A DNA stretch of 64,000 nt, from NCBI RefSeq assembly GCF_900108875.1, contig NZ_FNYJ01000005.1:372001-436000 (forward strand), in the 5' to 3' direction. Shown here in pieces: positions 8,736-17,155 of this stretch. The notes under the pieces are model-generated. The model saw only the letters and a list, made by a program, of their open reading frames with translations. It made no database searches and was not told the DNA's origin. This DNA is from Pseudomonas sp. NFR16 (GTDB taxonomy: Bacteria > Pseudomonadota > Gammaproteobacteria > Pseudomonadales > Pseudomonadaceae). A program made the translations under genes and the position numbers. Position 1 is the first letter of the stretch; every line of letters starts with the position of its first letter.

Positions 8736-9365
8736 ATGGAAGGCATCGCCTTGTTCATTGTTGCCCTGTCGATGGTCTTGCTTCTGCCGGGTCCGGACAT
8801 GATTCTGCTGCTACAAACCGGCGCACGGCAGGGTCGAGGCAAGGCGCTGGCGACTGCCGTTGGCCTCGCCATTGCGCGGGGACTTCACGTTGCGCTGGCG
8901 GCCTCGGGTCTTGCGACACTGTTCAAAGTCTCGCCCTGGACGTTCGAAGTGGTGCGCGTCATGGGCGCTGGTTATCTACTCTGGCTGGGCTTGAAAATGT
9001 TCCGCGCCGGTTCAACGGATTCATCCGTCCCGGGCGTTTCGAGTGAACTCGGGATTTCATGGGGAACCGCAATTCTGCGTGGCCTGTTCACCAACTTGCT
9101 CAATCCGAAAGCGCTGCTGTTCTGCTCCGTGCTGCTGCCGCAATTCATCGATCTGCAGGATGGCTCGGTGATGGGTCAGTTTTTGAAGTTAGGCGTGATT
9201 CTGGTGACGCTCGGGCTGGCATTCGACAGCGTTTACGCCATGACGGGCGGTTGGCTGGGTCGCTGGCTGGCTCGCAGTCATGCTGCACAACGCGTCCAGC
9301 AATGGCTTTTTGGCAGCCTGCTGATTGGCTTCGCTGTGCGCCTGGCGCTCATCCAGCAGGCATGA
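8736..9365 (+). CDS. LysE/RhtB family amino-acid exporter
   Basis: 209-residue inner-membrane protein of the LysE superfamily with about six hydrophobic segments. The family signature LLPGPDMILLLQTGARQGRGKA lies at about 16-37, followed by VALAASGLATL and the NLLNPKALLF motif (about 117-126). Family members export amino acids or homoserine lactones by proton antiport. It is divergent from an Lrp/AsnC regulator, which supports an amino-acid substrate. Length is typical. The specific substrate cannot be read from sequence. Confidence 0.9.
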   Translation: MEGIALFIVALSMVLLLPGPDMILLLQTGARQGRGKALATAVGLAIARGLHVALAASGLATLFKVSPWTFEVVRVMGAGYLLWLGLKMFRAGSTDSSVPGVSSELGISWGTAILRGLFTNLLNPKALLFCSVLLPQFIDLQDGSVMGQFLKLGVILVTLGLAFDSVYAMTGGWLGRWLARSHAAQRVQQWLFGSLLIGFAVRLALIQQA

Positions 9366-9545
9366 ACACCTAACTCGTAACACTCTGAAGACACCCAAGT
9401 CGCGACCTGAAACGATTTTTTATCTTTTTTGCGAACAAGATGCCGAGTTTGTTATCTGTTTGTTGGTAATTTGCGTTCGGCAAGGATTGGGAAAGCGCAC
9501 TTTTTCGTGCAGGAAGGCACAGCATTTCTTCAGAGGCTTCACCTT

Positions 9546-11165
9546 ATGAATCGCAGGAATCTCCTGAAAGCTTCCATGGCGCTGGCAGCCTATAGCGCGC
9601 TGCCAGCCTCGGGTCTGTATGCGGCGCGTGCCCTGGCTACGGCGGCCGATGGCGAGATTGAACATTTCGACTTCAAGACTTTGCAACAAACCGCAAAACA
9701 GCTGGCCGGCAAGCCTTATGTGAGCACCAAGCAGAACTTGCCACCTACCTTGGCGAACATGACGCCTCAGCAGTTCAATGCGATCAAATACGACGCGGGT
9801 CATTCCCTGTGGAATGACGTCAAGGGTCAGCTGGACGTGCACTTTTTCCACGTCGGCGCCGGCTTCAAGACGCCCGTGCGCATGTACAGCGTCGACCCCG
9901 CCAGCCAGGAAGCGCGAGAAGTGCATTTCCGACCTGAGCTTTTCAACTACGAAGCCAGTCGTATCGACCAGTCGCAGCTCAAAGGCGATCTGGGTTTCGC
10001 CGGGTTCAAACTGTTCAAGGCGCCGGAAATCGCGATCAACGACATTCTGTCGTTCTTGGGCGCCAGCTATTTCCGGGCGATCGACAGCAACAAACAGTAT
10101 GGTCTTTCGGCTCGCGGGCTGGCGATCGACACCTACGCCCATCGCCCTGAAGAATTCCCCGACTTCACCAAATTCTGGTTCGAGAAGCCGACCAAGGACG
10201 CCACCCGCTTCGTGGTCTATGCCCTTCTCGACTCGCCGAGTGCGACAGGCGCTTATCGTTTCGATATCGACTGCCAGGCTGACCGCGTGGTGATGGATAT
10301 CGACGCGCACATCAATGCGCGCGCCGACATCGAACAACTCGGCATCGCGACCATGACCAGCATGTTCAGCTGTGGCACCCACGAACGCCGCATGTGCGAC
10401 ACCCTTCACCCGGAAATCCATGACTCCGACCGTCTGGCCATGTGGCGCGGCAACGGCGAGTGGATCTGTCGTCCGCTGAATAACCCCGCCAAGCTGCAAT
10501 TCAACGCATTCGCCGATAAGGACCCCAAAGGCTTCGGCCTGGTCCAGACCGACCACGACTTCAAGACCTATCAGGACACCGTCGACTGGTACCACCGCAG
10601 GCCGAGCCTGTGGGTCGAGCCGACCACGGCATGGGGCGAAGGCTCGATCGATCTGCTGGAACTGCCCACCACCGGCGAAACCCTGGATAACATCGTCGCG
10701 TTCTGGAACCCGAAAGTGCCGGTCAAAGCCGGGATGTCGATGAATTACGGCTACAAACTGTACTGGAGCCCTCTGCCACCGGTCAGCACGCCGTTGGCTC
10801 AAGTCCACGCAACGCGCTCCGGCATGGGTGGCTTCATCGAAGGCTGGGCGCCGGGCGAGCACTATCCGGACGTCTGGGCGCGGCGCTTCGCTGTGGACTT
10901 CAACGGCGGCGGTATTGATCGCTTGCCCGAAGGGTCTGGCATCGAGCCTGTGGTGACCGTTTCAAATGGCAAAGTGCAAGACTTCAATGTGCTGGTATTG
11001 CCCGATATCAAAGGCTTCAGGGTCACGTTTGACTGGTATCCGACGAGCGATTCGGTCGATCCTGTGGAAATGCGGATGTTCATCAAGACCGGTGATCGCA
11101 CGCTCAGCGAGACCTGGCTGTATCAGTACTTCCCGCCAGCGCCCGACAAGCGTCGCTACACCTAA
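9546..11165 (+). CDS. opgD: Glucan biosynthesis protein D (OpgD/MdoD)
   Basis: 539-residue periplasmic protein acting on osmoregulated periplasmic glucans. The start at 9546 gives a twin-arginine signal (NRRNLLKAS, hydrophobic core, then PASGLYA near 22-28), as in E. coli OpgD. The mature part matches the MdoG/OpgD family: FDFKTLQQTAKQLAGKPY, NEIHFRPELF-like VHFRPELFNYEAS, and AWGEGSIDLLELPT. The plus-strand frame is open upstream to 9429, but those residues show no signal-peptide logic and no homology. It stands alone here; the opgGH operon is not in the window. A hairpin follows the stop. Confidence 0.95.
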   Translation: MNRRNLLKASMALAAYSALPASGLYAARALATAADGEIEHFDFKTLQQTAKQLAGKPYVSTKQNLPPTLANMTPQQFNAIKYDAGHSLWNDVKGQLDVHFFHVGAGFKTPVRMYSVDPASQEAREVHFRPELFNYEASRIDQSQLKGDLGFAGFKLFKAPEIAINDILSFLGASYFRAIDSNKQYGLSARGLAIDTYAHRPEEFPDFTKFWFEKPTKDATRFVVYALLDSPSATGAYRFDIDCQADRVVMDIDAHINARADIEQLGIATMTSMFSCGTHERRMCDTLHPEIHDSDRLAMWRGNGEWICRPLNNPAKLQFNAFADKDPKGFGLVQTDHDFKTYQDTVDWYHRRPSLWVEPTTAWGEGSIDLLELPTTGETLDNIVAFWNPKVPVKAGMSMNYGYKLYWSPLPPVSTPLAQVHATRSGMGGFIEGWAPGEHYPDVWARRFAVDFNGGGIDRLPEGSGIEPVVTVSNGKVQDFNVLVLPDIKGFRVTFDWYPTSDSVDPVEMRMFIKTGDRTLSETWLYQYFPPAPDKRRYT

Positions 11166-11183
11166 GCGACGGAGCCGTGAAAG

Positions 11184-11224
11184 ACGTGAAGTCACTCAGA
11201 AAAATGGGTGACCTCACGTTTCTA
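11184..11224 (+). terminator. Terminator-like hairpin after opgD
   Basis: ACGTGAAGTCACT (11184-11196) faces GGGTGACCTCACGT (11206-11219), a near-complete stem with two mismatches, followed by TTTCTA. It is 19 bp past the opgD stop. The T-run is short, so efficiency is uncertain. Confidence 0.55.
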
Positions 11225-11648
11225 TCGCGTTCTCAATTGATCATTTTTTGCTCACAGCAGCGGTTTGTGTACCAGAAATGAGTCATAGAGGGTCGCTTTA
11301 AACGCCCGCCCGATACCCCATAAGCCAGCGTCAATTTTCTATCCATCAATTAAATCAATCAGTTATGAACATGGATTTTTTTGAGTGTGAAATCATGTCC
11401 GAAACTTTGACTATTTGATTGACAGCCCCCACGTCTGCGGCTGATATATCCCTTGTCTCGCCGTTCGACAGCAGGCCTTTCGGCCTTCTGCTCTCTCTCG
11501 ACGGCCTATTGATCACGGCAAATTCACATGCGGACCGACGGCCATTGCCGACATCGGCTGGCGGTAGCTTTGCCGTAACGCAGTGCGCGTTCCACGCGAA
11601 AAGTCTTGCGATTCACTCTCCGCTCAAACGCTCCCGAGGGGCTGTACC
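11225..11648 (+). promoter_or_regulatory. Long AT-rich leader of the polysaccharide genes with ops-like element
   Basis: 424 bp without a convincing gene. The 5' part (about 11225-11420) is AT-rich, as a promoter would be. The leader then has a hairpin (AGCAGGCC at 11470-11477 facing GGCCTTCTGCT at 11482-11492) followed by a pyrimidine run, a possible attenuator. Further down, GGCGGTAGC (11560-11568) matches the core of the ops element recruited by RfaH in enterobacterial polysaccharide operons, 80 bp before the first gene. GAGGGG at 11636-11641 is the ribosome binding site. Confidence 0.45.
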
Positions 11649-12953
11649 ATGATGTCGACTTCCCCCGTTTACGTTGAAAAACCGTCCCTGCTCTCTTTTG
11701 ACAAATCCACAGCAATCGTCCTGGTGGCGATCAGCCTGATGGTGGTCGAAACCTTCTCCGGCGCTTTGCGTTTCTATCTGGATCAGGCCGGCATTTCGGT
11801 GATGCTGTACGGCCCGAAGGTCGCCTGCCTCATTCTGTTTGCTCTGGAACTGCGCAACTTCAAGGCAAGTCCGGCGGTGTGGTTGTGCCTGCTGGGGCTG
11901 CTCCTGTCAGCGGCGTGGGCGGGACTCAACGGTGCAGGCGCGGGCAACTTCGCGTTCGCACTGTATGGCATCAGCCCCTTGTTGTTCGGCCTTGCCTGTG
12001 GCGACCAGATCATTCGCCACAAGCGCCTGTTCATGTGGGCTATCGCGTTCTGCCTGATGGCTTCGCTGGCGGGTATCGCCCTGGATCGCTACATCAACTT
12101 GCCATGGAAGGGCTACAGCTACACCATCGCCGGCACCGAGCTGAGCGCAAACACCGCGTGGGCAGCGGAGGATGCGGACCGGCCGGCAGGGTTTGCGCGA
12201 ATCTCGAGCGCGCTGGCGATCATCATCTCGATCTTCAGCCTGTACCTGATCGCGACCTTGCGCTCCAGGCTGCTTGGCCTGCTGGTCTGCGCGATCGGGT
12301 TGGGGGGCGTGATATTGACCACCAGCAAAGCGCCGGCACTGGGTTTCATCGGCGCTGTGGGTCTGCTGATGATCTGCCGGTTCCGCTGGACCACTCGCGC
12401 GGCCGTTGTCGTGGCCGTCGTACTGGGGATTTCGCTGCCGTTCCTTGCACTGATGGTCGACTTCGACCCCAACAAGATCTCCGCGACCAGTGCGCTTGCG
12501 TCCATTTACGACCGGCTGATCAACACCTGGCCGAATGTGATCAAGGCGCTGATCAGTGAAGACCGTGCGATCACCGGCGCAGGCTTCGGGCTGGTAGGCA
12601 GCTCTGTGGCGGCGTTCCCGGTCATAGACGCGGACGTCTTCATGATTTCCGACAGTACCGTGGTTTATCTTTGGGCGATCTTCGGCCTGGCGGGGCTGTT
12701 TTTATACGCTCTGCACATTCCTCTGTTCTTCATCCTCGCCGACAGCACCACGCGTTATGGCCGCGCCATGCTGGGCACCAGCTTTTGCATTTGCATCGTC
12801 AGCTGGACCACCGACACGCTGGAAGTCACCCTGGCCAACCTCTTCCTCGGAATGGCCGTAGGGCATGTGCTGGCCGTGAAGTCGCAAGTGAGAAACGCCC
12901 TCCCAAAGCCACTTGAGCTGCCGCGATGGAACCCGCTGCCGGGGCTGAGCTGA
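11649..12953 (+). CDS. O-antigen ligase/polymerase-like membrane protein
   Basis: 434-residue polytopic membrane protein with about 10-12 hydrophobic segments and a large periplasmic loop (about 295-345). Its layout is that of the Wzy/WaaL (O-antigen ligase, exopolysaccharide polymerase) superfamily: TTSKAPALGFIGAVGLLM in the middle and GAGFGLVGSSVAAFPVIDAD in the loop before the last membrane segments. It would join or polymerise undecaprenyl-linked sugars at the periplasmic face. The start at 11649 has GAGGGG 7 bp upstream; the ATG three bases later is also possible. The next gene, 15 bp downstream, is a secreted glycosidase, so the two form a small polysaccharide module. Superfamily likely; substrate unknown. 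Confidence 0.72.
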   Translation: MMSTSPVYVEKPSLLSFDKSTAIVLVAISLMVVETFSGALRFYLDQAGISVMLYGPKVACLILFALELRNFKASPAVWLCLLGLLLSAAWAGLNGAGAGNFAFALYGISPLLFGLACGDQIIRHKRLFMWAIAFCLMASLAGIALDRYINLPWKGYSYTIAGTELSANTAWAAEDADRPAGFARISSALAIIISIFSLYLIATLRSRLLGLLVCAIGLGGVILTTSKAPALGFIGAVGLLMICRFRWTTRAAVVVAVVLGISLPFLALMVDFDPNKISATSALASIYDRLINTWPNVIKALISEDRAITGAGFGLVGSSVAAFPVIDADVFMISDSTVVYLWAIFGLAGLFLYALHIPLFFILADSTTRYGRAMLGTSFCICIVSWTTDTLEVTLANLFLGMAVGHVLAVKSQVRNALPKPLELPRWNPLPGLS

Positions 12954-12968
12954 ACAGGGATCACACGC

Positions 12969-14252
12969 ATGCGCTTTTCAATCTGCCGCGGTGTCAGCCT
13001 GTCCATGTTGCTGGCGCTGTCATTGGCCAGCACCGCGTTCGCCGAACCGTTCATCGTCGGCGTCGCGACCCATTCGATGAACAATTCACAGCAGCCACTG
13101 CGCAGCCTGGAGCTGGCAAAAGCCGCCGGCATTGCCTCGGTGCGCGATGATGCCTTCTGGTCGACTTCTGAACCGGAGCGCAATCAACACCGCATCATCC
13201 CGCTATGGCGCGCGTGGCTGGGGACGGCGAAAGGGCTGGACATGAGCTCGATGATCATCCTGGGCTACGGCACGTCGTACACCGGCAATGTGAAACCGCG
13301 CACGCCTGAAGTCAAAGCGCCCTATCTGAATTATGTGGATTACATCTCCCGTCAGTTAGGCAGCCCGGTGAAGTTCTATGAAGTCTGGAACGAGTGGGAC
13401 CTGGACAGTCCGACCGACTCTCGCCTGAGCACGGACTACGTGAAGCTGGTCCGCGATGCCGCGCCCATCATTCGCAAAAACAATCCACAGGCCAAGGTGC
13501 TGGCCGGCGCGGTGACGACAGCAGGCATCAAGGGAGGATTCGTCGACCGCATGGTGGCCGCGGGTGTGTTCAAGGATGCCGACGGGATTTCGCTTCACCC
13601 TTATGTGCACTGTGAAGGCGCAGACCGCAACACCCCGGAAAGCTGGATTACGTGGCTGCGCGATGTGGACCACAGCATCAGCTCCAAAGCCGGCAAGCCA
13701 ATCGCGCTTTATCTGACCGAGATGAGCTGGCCCAGCCATGATGGAAACTGTGGCATCAGCGTCGTTCGTCAATCGGCGTATCTGGCGCGAACCTACTTTC
13801 TGGTTCGCACCCTGCCCAACGTCAAAGGCATGTGGTGGTACGACCTGATTAACGATGGCGACGCTCGGGATGAACAGGAGCACAACTTCGGACTGCTCAA
13901 CAGCGACCTGAGCGCAAAGCCGGCGTATTCGGTGCTCAAAGCCATCAGCCCCTACGTACGGGACTTTACGTACGACCCTGCCAACAGCCTGCAAAAAGAC
14001 GGCATCTACACACTGGCCTTTACCCATGGCAGCGAACGCATATGGGTGGCCTGGGCGTTGGGCCGGGCGAGAGACGTACAGATCACCGCCCAGGCAATGA
14101 ACAACCGCCCCGTCACCGCGCTGGACACTCAGTCTGCAGACAAAGGCATGACCGAAACCCAGCAACACTGGTCGTGCAACGCTGATCGATGCGCGACGTC
14201 CGTGACGCTCGATGAGTTTCCCAAGATCATTCGGGCAAGCCCCGACCCTTGA
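12969..14252 (+). CDS. Secreted glycoside hydrolase of clan-A fold (GH5/GH39-like)
   Basis: 427-residue exported protein. The signal peptide ends near residue 25 (STAFA then EPF). A TIM-barrel glycosidase follows: acid/base Glu142 in FYEVWNEWD and probable nucleophile Glu251 in YLTEMSWPSH, separated by SLHPYVHCE (209-216). That strand-4 / strand-7 Glu pair is typical of clan A hydrolases and is also seen in PslG, which trims a Pseudomonas exopolysaccharide during export. It lies 15 bp after the polymerase-like gene and was probably acquired or retained with it. A role in editing or releasing the polymer is inference. A strong terminator follows. Confidence 0.78.
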   Translation: MRFSICRGVSLSMLLALSLASTAFAEPFIVGVATHSMNNSQQPLRSLELAKAAGIASVRDDAFWSTSEPERNQHRIIPLWRAWLGTAKGLDMSSMIILGYGTSYTGNVKPRTPEVKAPYLNYVDYISRQLGSPVKFYEVWNEWDLDSPTDSRLSTDYVKLVRDAAPIIRKNNPQAKVLAGAVTTAGIKGGFVDRMVAAGVFKDADGISLHPYVHCEGADRNTPESWITWLRDVDHSISSKAGKPIALYLTEMSWPSHDGNCGISVVRQSAYLARTYFLVRTLPNVKGMWWYDLINDGDARDEQEHNFGLLNSDLSAKPAYSVLKAISPYVRDFTYDPANSLQKDGIYTLAFTHGSERIWVAWALGRARDVQITAQAMNNRPVTALDTQSADKGMTETQQHWSCNADRCATSVTLDEFPKIIRASPDP

Positions 14253-14263
14253 TCCCGCCCTGC

Positions 14264-14299
14264 AAAAGCCCGCCTGACGTAGTCAGCGCGGGCTTTTTT
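14264..14299 (+). terminator. Rho-independent terminator
   Basis: AAAAGCCCGC (14264-14273) pairs with GCGGGCTTTT (14288-14297); an inner CTGAC/GTCAG extends the stem and TTTTTT follows. The A-run on the 5' side makes it usable on both strands, so it can end both the polysaccharide module and the convergent biosynthetic operon (last stop at 14340). Confidence 0.9.
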
Positions 14300-14339
14300 G
14301 TTTCTACTAAGCCACCAAATGCGGCCTCTCGACAGGAAC

Positions 14340-16157
14340 TTACGCAACCACCCCAGCCTGCACATGAACGCCCAGCATTTCTCGGGCGATTCGGTCGGCG
14401 TCGATGAAGGCTCGGGAGTAGCTGCCAGCAGAAGGCACATAGTGGTTGTAATACGTGGCGCCCTCCACGACCGGTCCAGTTATCCACAAGTTCGGTAGCG
14501 CCCTGCCGTGGCTGTCGACGTGAATGCCGTTTCCGGAACCGTCGAGGCTGTGGATAATTCCAGTCTCACGCAGTTGCCTGATGACCACCGGCTGGGTGTC
14601 AGCCTTTGAGTTGCTGCTCACATGAGCCTTGATGACCTGTGTCAGCTTCACTCTGTCTCCCGAGCCGAGCTCTATAAATGTCACGTCAGCCGCTTCATTG
14701 TGGATAACTTGAGCGCAGTGCACCCACTCGACTAGGCGGGCGTTGGACAATGCCAGCAGCTCCTGATGGCGTTCTTTTTGCGGCCCGGCGACCATGCGGT
14801 TGACCAGTGGGGCGTATTCCAAAAAGAAAATGCGATGGGATTCAGGCTTCAGACCTCCGTTATCCACAACGCGACGAATCTGTTCCCGGCAGCTTCTCCA
14901 CACTTCTGCGGCAGCCTTAAGAGGGCTGTGGTCAAGGTCAGCGATACTCTCAGCGATGTCGCGCTCTATGAAGCCACGCATCCATGCACCATAGTTTTCC
15001 ATCGGTGGACGTTGAAAGTGAGGGTTATACACAGCCTCGTCCAGGCTTGGAGCGGAAAACCGTGCGGCTAACTCGCCAGCTCTTCTATCCACGTCTCCCA
15101 CCAGGAAGGCATGGGCGATTTCTGATTTGATTCGCTGAGGCGACTCACCTTTGAGCGACGCGAACATACCGAAATATTCGGCGAGCATTTCTGCTTTGAT
15201 GAGCGGTAGCACCTGCGCCTCGAAATCGAGGCCTTCTGGATGATCAGCTCGAAGTGCGGCCACCGCCGACAGGGTAAAAATCAAAGCGGGAGGATTCACT
15301 CGATGAGCAGCTATATCAGGGCGCGTGCGATAGGGAAGACCCTTCCGCGAGTACAGAAACAGCCGCGGCTCATGCCCGCTGGGCACGTACTCAAGCCCTT
15401 GAGGCCCGTGCACGAAGCGACCTCCTCGCCCCACCGTCAGTGTCGCAACCGCGTCCATTGCCGATAAGCCCAGGCCTTGTATAGCAATCGCGTCTGTGGA
15501 TGAAATATTGGTTAGATCGTGTAACTGTGGATAAACAGGAGCCATCACATCCGAGTCTGAGCTGTTTTCCACACTCGGAGCCGGCTGCGAGTGCCCGACG
15601 GTGATCAGCAGCCAGTCGACCGGATGCTTTCCCGCACTCCCTGTGGAAAGTATGAACTCGCCCATATCGGTGTGCTCAACGTTATCCACAACGCAGGCAT
15701 GATGCCTGACCGTCACATTGGCGGGCAGGTGTCGGATAACCTCCGCATACGTCCAGCGCAGGTACTCGCCGAGCCACCGGCGGGGCAGAAACTCGTTCGG
15801 CCTGACGCTGCGCTCCGCGGACTTGTAACGCAGGCACCACTCATAGAAATTGGGTCCGCGTCGGCCGGTCAGGCCCGCCAGTGCGGCTGGGTCGGGAAAC
15901 ATGGAGATCTGCGACGCGACGGTATTGAGCATCAGATAGTCGGGTTGATCGACCGAATGCAGCCCCGGTCCCGGCGTTTGAGGATCGAATACGCTGATTT
16001 CGACCTGACGCCCGATATCACCAGCCAGTGCACACAGCCGCTCGAGAACGGTGAGACCCCGAGAGCCGCAACCAACAATACCCACTCTGATCGATGGCGT
16101 GCTCGGCGCGCCTGATGTGGATAACTTCTCTATGGGCAGTGCCGGGCTCAGTTCCAT
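14340..16157 (-). CDS. FAD/NAD(P)-binding protein, last gene of the N-N biosynthetic operon
   Basis: 605-residue protein with an N-terminal dinucleotide-binding fold (VGIVGCGSRGLTVLERL, GCGSRG at 29-34) of the FAD-NAD(P)-binding type (NAD_binding_9-like). Further conserved stretches are NTVASQISMFPDP and, near the C-terminus, LPNLWITGPVVEGATYYNHYVPS, which resembles the closing FAD contact of flavin monooxygenases. No transmembrane segment or signal is seen. Its start overlaps sbnB by 10 bp, so it belongs to the operon. It could oxidise the hydroxylamine or hydrazine intermediate, but no function is established. Odd feature: the gene carries seven perfect DnaA boxes (see findings). Confidence 0.75.
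   Translation of the reverse strand: MELSPALPIEKLSTSGAPSTPSIRVGIVGCGSRGLTVLERLCALAGDIGRQVEISVFDPQTPGPGLHSVDQPDYLMLNTVASQISMFPDPAALAGLTGRRGPNFYEWCLRYKSAERSVRPNEFLPRRWLGEYLRWTYAEVIRHLPANVTVRHHACVVDNVEHTDMGEFILSTGSAGKHPVDWLLITVGHSQPAPSVENSSDSDVMAPVYPQLHDLTNISSTDAIAIQGLGLSAMDAVATLTVGRGGRFVHGPQGLEYVPSGHEPRLFLYSRKGLPYRTRPDIAAHRVNPPALIFTLSAVAALRADHPEGLDFEAQVLPLIKAEMLAEYFGMFASLKGESPQRIKSEIAHAFLVGDVDRRAGELAARFSAPSLDEAVYNPHFQRPPMENYGAWMRGFIERDIAESIADLDHSPLKAAAEVWRSCREQIRRVVDNGGLKPESHRIFFLEYAPLVNRMVAGPQKERHQELLALSNARLVEWVHCAQVIHNEAADVTFIELGSGDRVKLTQVIKAHVSSNSKADTQPVVIRQLRETGIIHSLDGSGNGIHVDSHGRALPNLWITGPVVEGATYYNHYVPSAGSYSRAFIDADRIAREMLGVHVQAGVVA
14480..16124. repeat. Cluster of seven perfect DnaA boxes inside a coding gene
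   Basis: TTATCCACA or its complement occurs at 14480, 14549, 14699, 14860, 15526, 15682 and 16116 (first base of each). A relaxed TTATACACA lies at 15025-15033. The copies lie on both strands and in different codon phases: they encode parts of LWIT, IIHS, VIHN, VVDN, VYPQ, VVDN and KLST. Thus they are not a protein repeat. The density exceeds that of oriC itself (four perfect boxes). A DnaA-titrating role like that of E. coli datA is possible. Confidence 0.8.
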
Positions 16158-17155
16158 CTCAGTGTCTCTCCAAAGAACGAATCGATGACGACTGCGCGCG
16201 ATTCCGACAGCGCCATGTCGACGATGAATTTACTCAGCGCAAGGTCCAGCACACCCAGGCCGAAAGGCGAGAAAATGGATGGCCTGGCCGGATCCAGTTC
16301 GACTTCCCCGCGGATCAGCCCGGCCAACGTGCCGTTCATGAACGAACGGTTGCCGGTGAGCTGTTCAGCCAGATGAGGCGATGTGTTGGCCTTCATGCAG
16401 TGCTCAACGTCATCGCAGAGGTTGTTGGCCTTGAGCAGCAGCTCTGGCGCGATGTCGCGAAGCGAAATGTTCAATACCACCTGACCCGGCCTGAAGACCA
16501 TCGGCGCACGCACATAAGGCTCACCCGCTGTCGTTGCGAAAATGACAAGGTCCGCCGCCAGCGCTTGCTCGAGGGAGCCGATGCGGGCTGTGCATAAGTC
16601 GTTCTGCTCAATGAAGCCTGTAAGCGCATTTGCCGATGCTGCGTCGAAGTCATGCACGACTGCGTCGGTGAATTCCCAGCCCTCTACACAAAGCATTCGA
16701 GCGATGTTGCGCGCAATCACTCCGGCGCCGACGAATCCTACAGATCGCGCCTTTCTTGACTGACCGTTGAGCCAGTACGCGCCTGACACGGCCGACGCTG
16801 CGGTTCTGACTGCGCTGATCTGCGCACCTTCCAGGCAGGCGTAGGGATAACCGGTTTGGCGATCATTGAGGATGACCACAGCCGAAGCACGCGGCTGCTG
16901 ATGCGCCACATTGCCTGGGAAGCTGGAGATCCATTTGATGCCAGCCACTGCGTCGTCTCCGTCGAGCGCCGCAGGTAGCGCGATGATCCGGTTGGCGGGC
17001 TGCTGTGGAAAACGCAAAAAGTAACTGTCGGGATTGAGGGTTTGCCCATCATGATGCTGCAGATAGACGTGTTCGATTCGCGCAACCATGCTGTCAGCAT
17101 GGCGTTCCAGAATCTCTTTGATCACAGCGCCGGGAATGACGTGGAAGTCAGGCAT
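16148..17155 (-). CDS. sbnB: SbnB-like dehydrogenase for L-2,3-diaminopropionate synthesis
   Basis: 335-residue member of the ornithine cyclodeaminase/mu-crystallin family, the SbnB type. SbnB oxidises N-(1-amino-1-carboxyl-2-ethyl)-glutamate with NAD to give L-2,3-diaminopropionate and 2-oxoglutarate. Visible: HHDGQTLNPDSYFLRFP, the substrate segment GIKWISSFPGN (about 73-83), EGAQISAVRTAASAVSGAYWL (about 109-129) and the NAD site VGFVGAGVIARNIARML (about 138-154). It overlaps sbnA by 8 bp and the following FAD/NAD gene by 10 bp, a coupling that guarantees joint production. The SbnA neighbour rules out simple ornithine cyclodeaminase. Confidence 0.88.
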   Translation of the reverse strand: MPDFHVIPGAVIKEILERHADSMVARIEHVYLQHHDGQTLNPDSYFLRFPQQPANRIIALPAALDGDDAVAGIKWISSFPGNVAHQQPRASAVVILNDRQTGYPYACLEGAQISAVRTAASAVSGAYWLNGQSRKARSVGFVGAGVIARNIARMLCVEGWEFTDAVVHDFDAASANALTGFIEQNDLCTARIGSLEQALAADLVIFATTAGEPYVRAPMVFRPGQVVLNISLRDIAPELLLKANNLCDDVEHCMKANTSPHLAEQLTGNRSFMNGTLAGLIRGEVELDPARPSIFSPFGLGVLDLALSKFIVDMALSESRAVVIDSFFGETLRWN

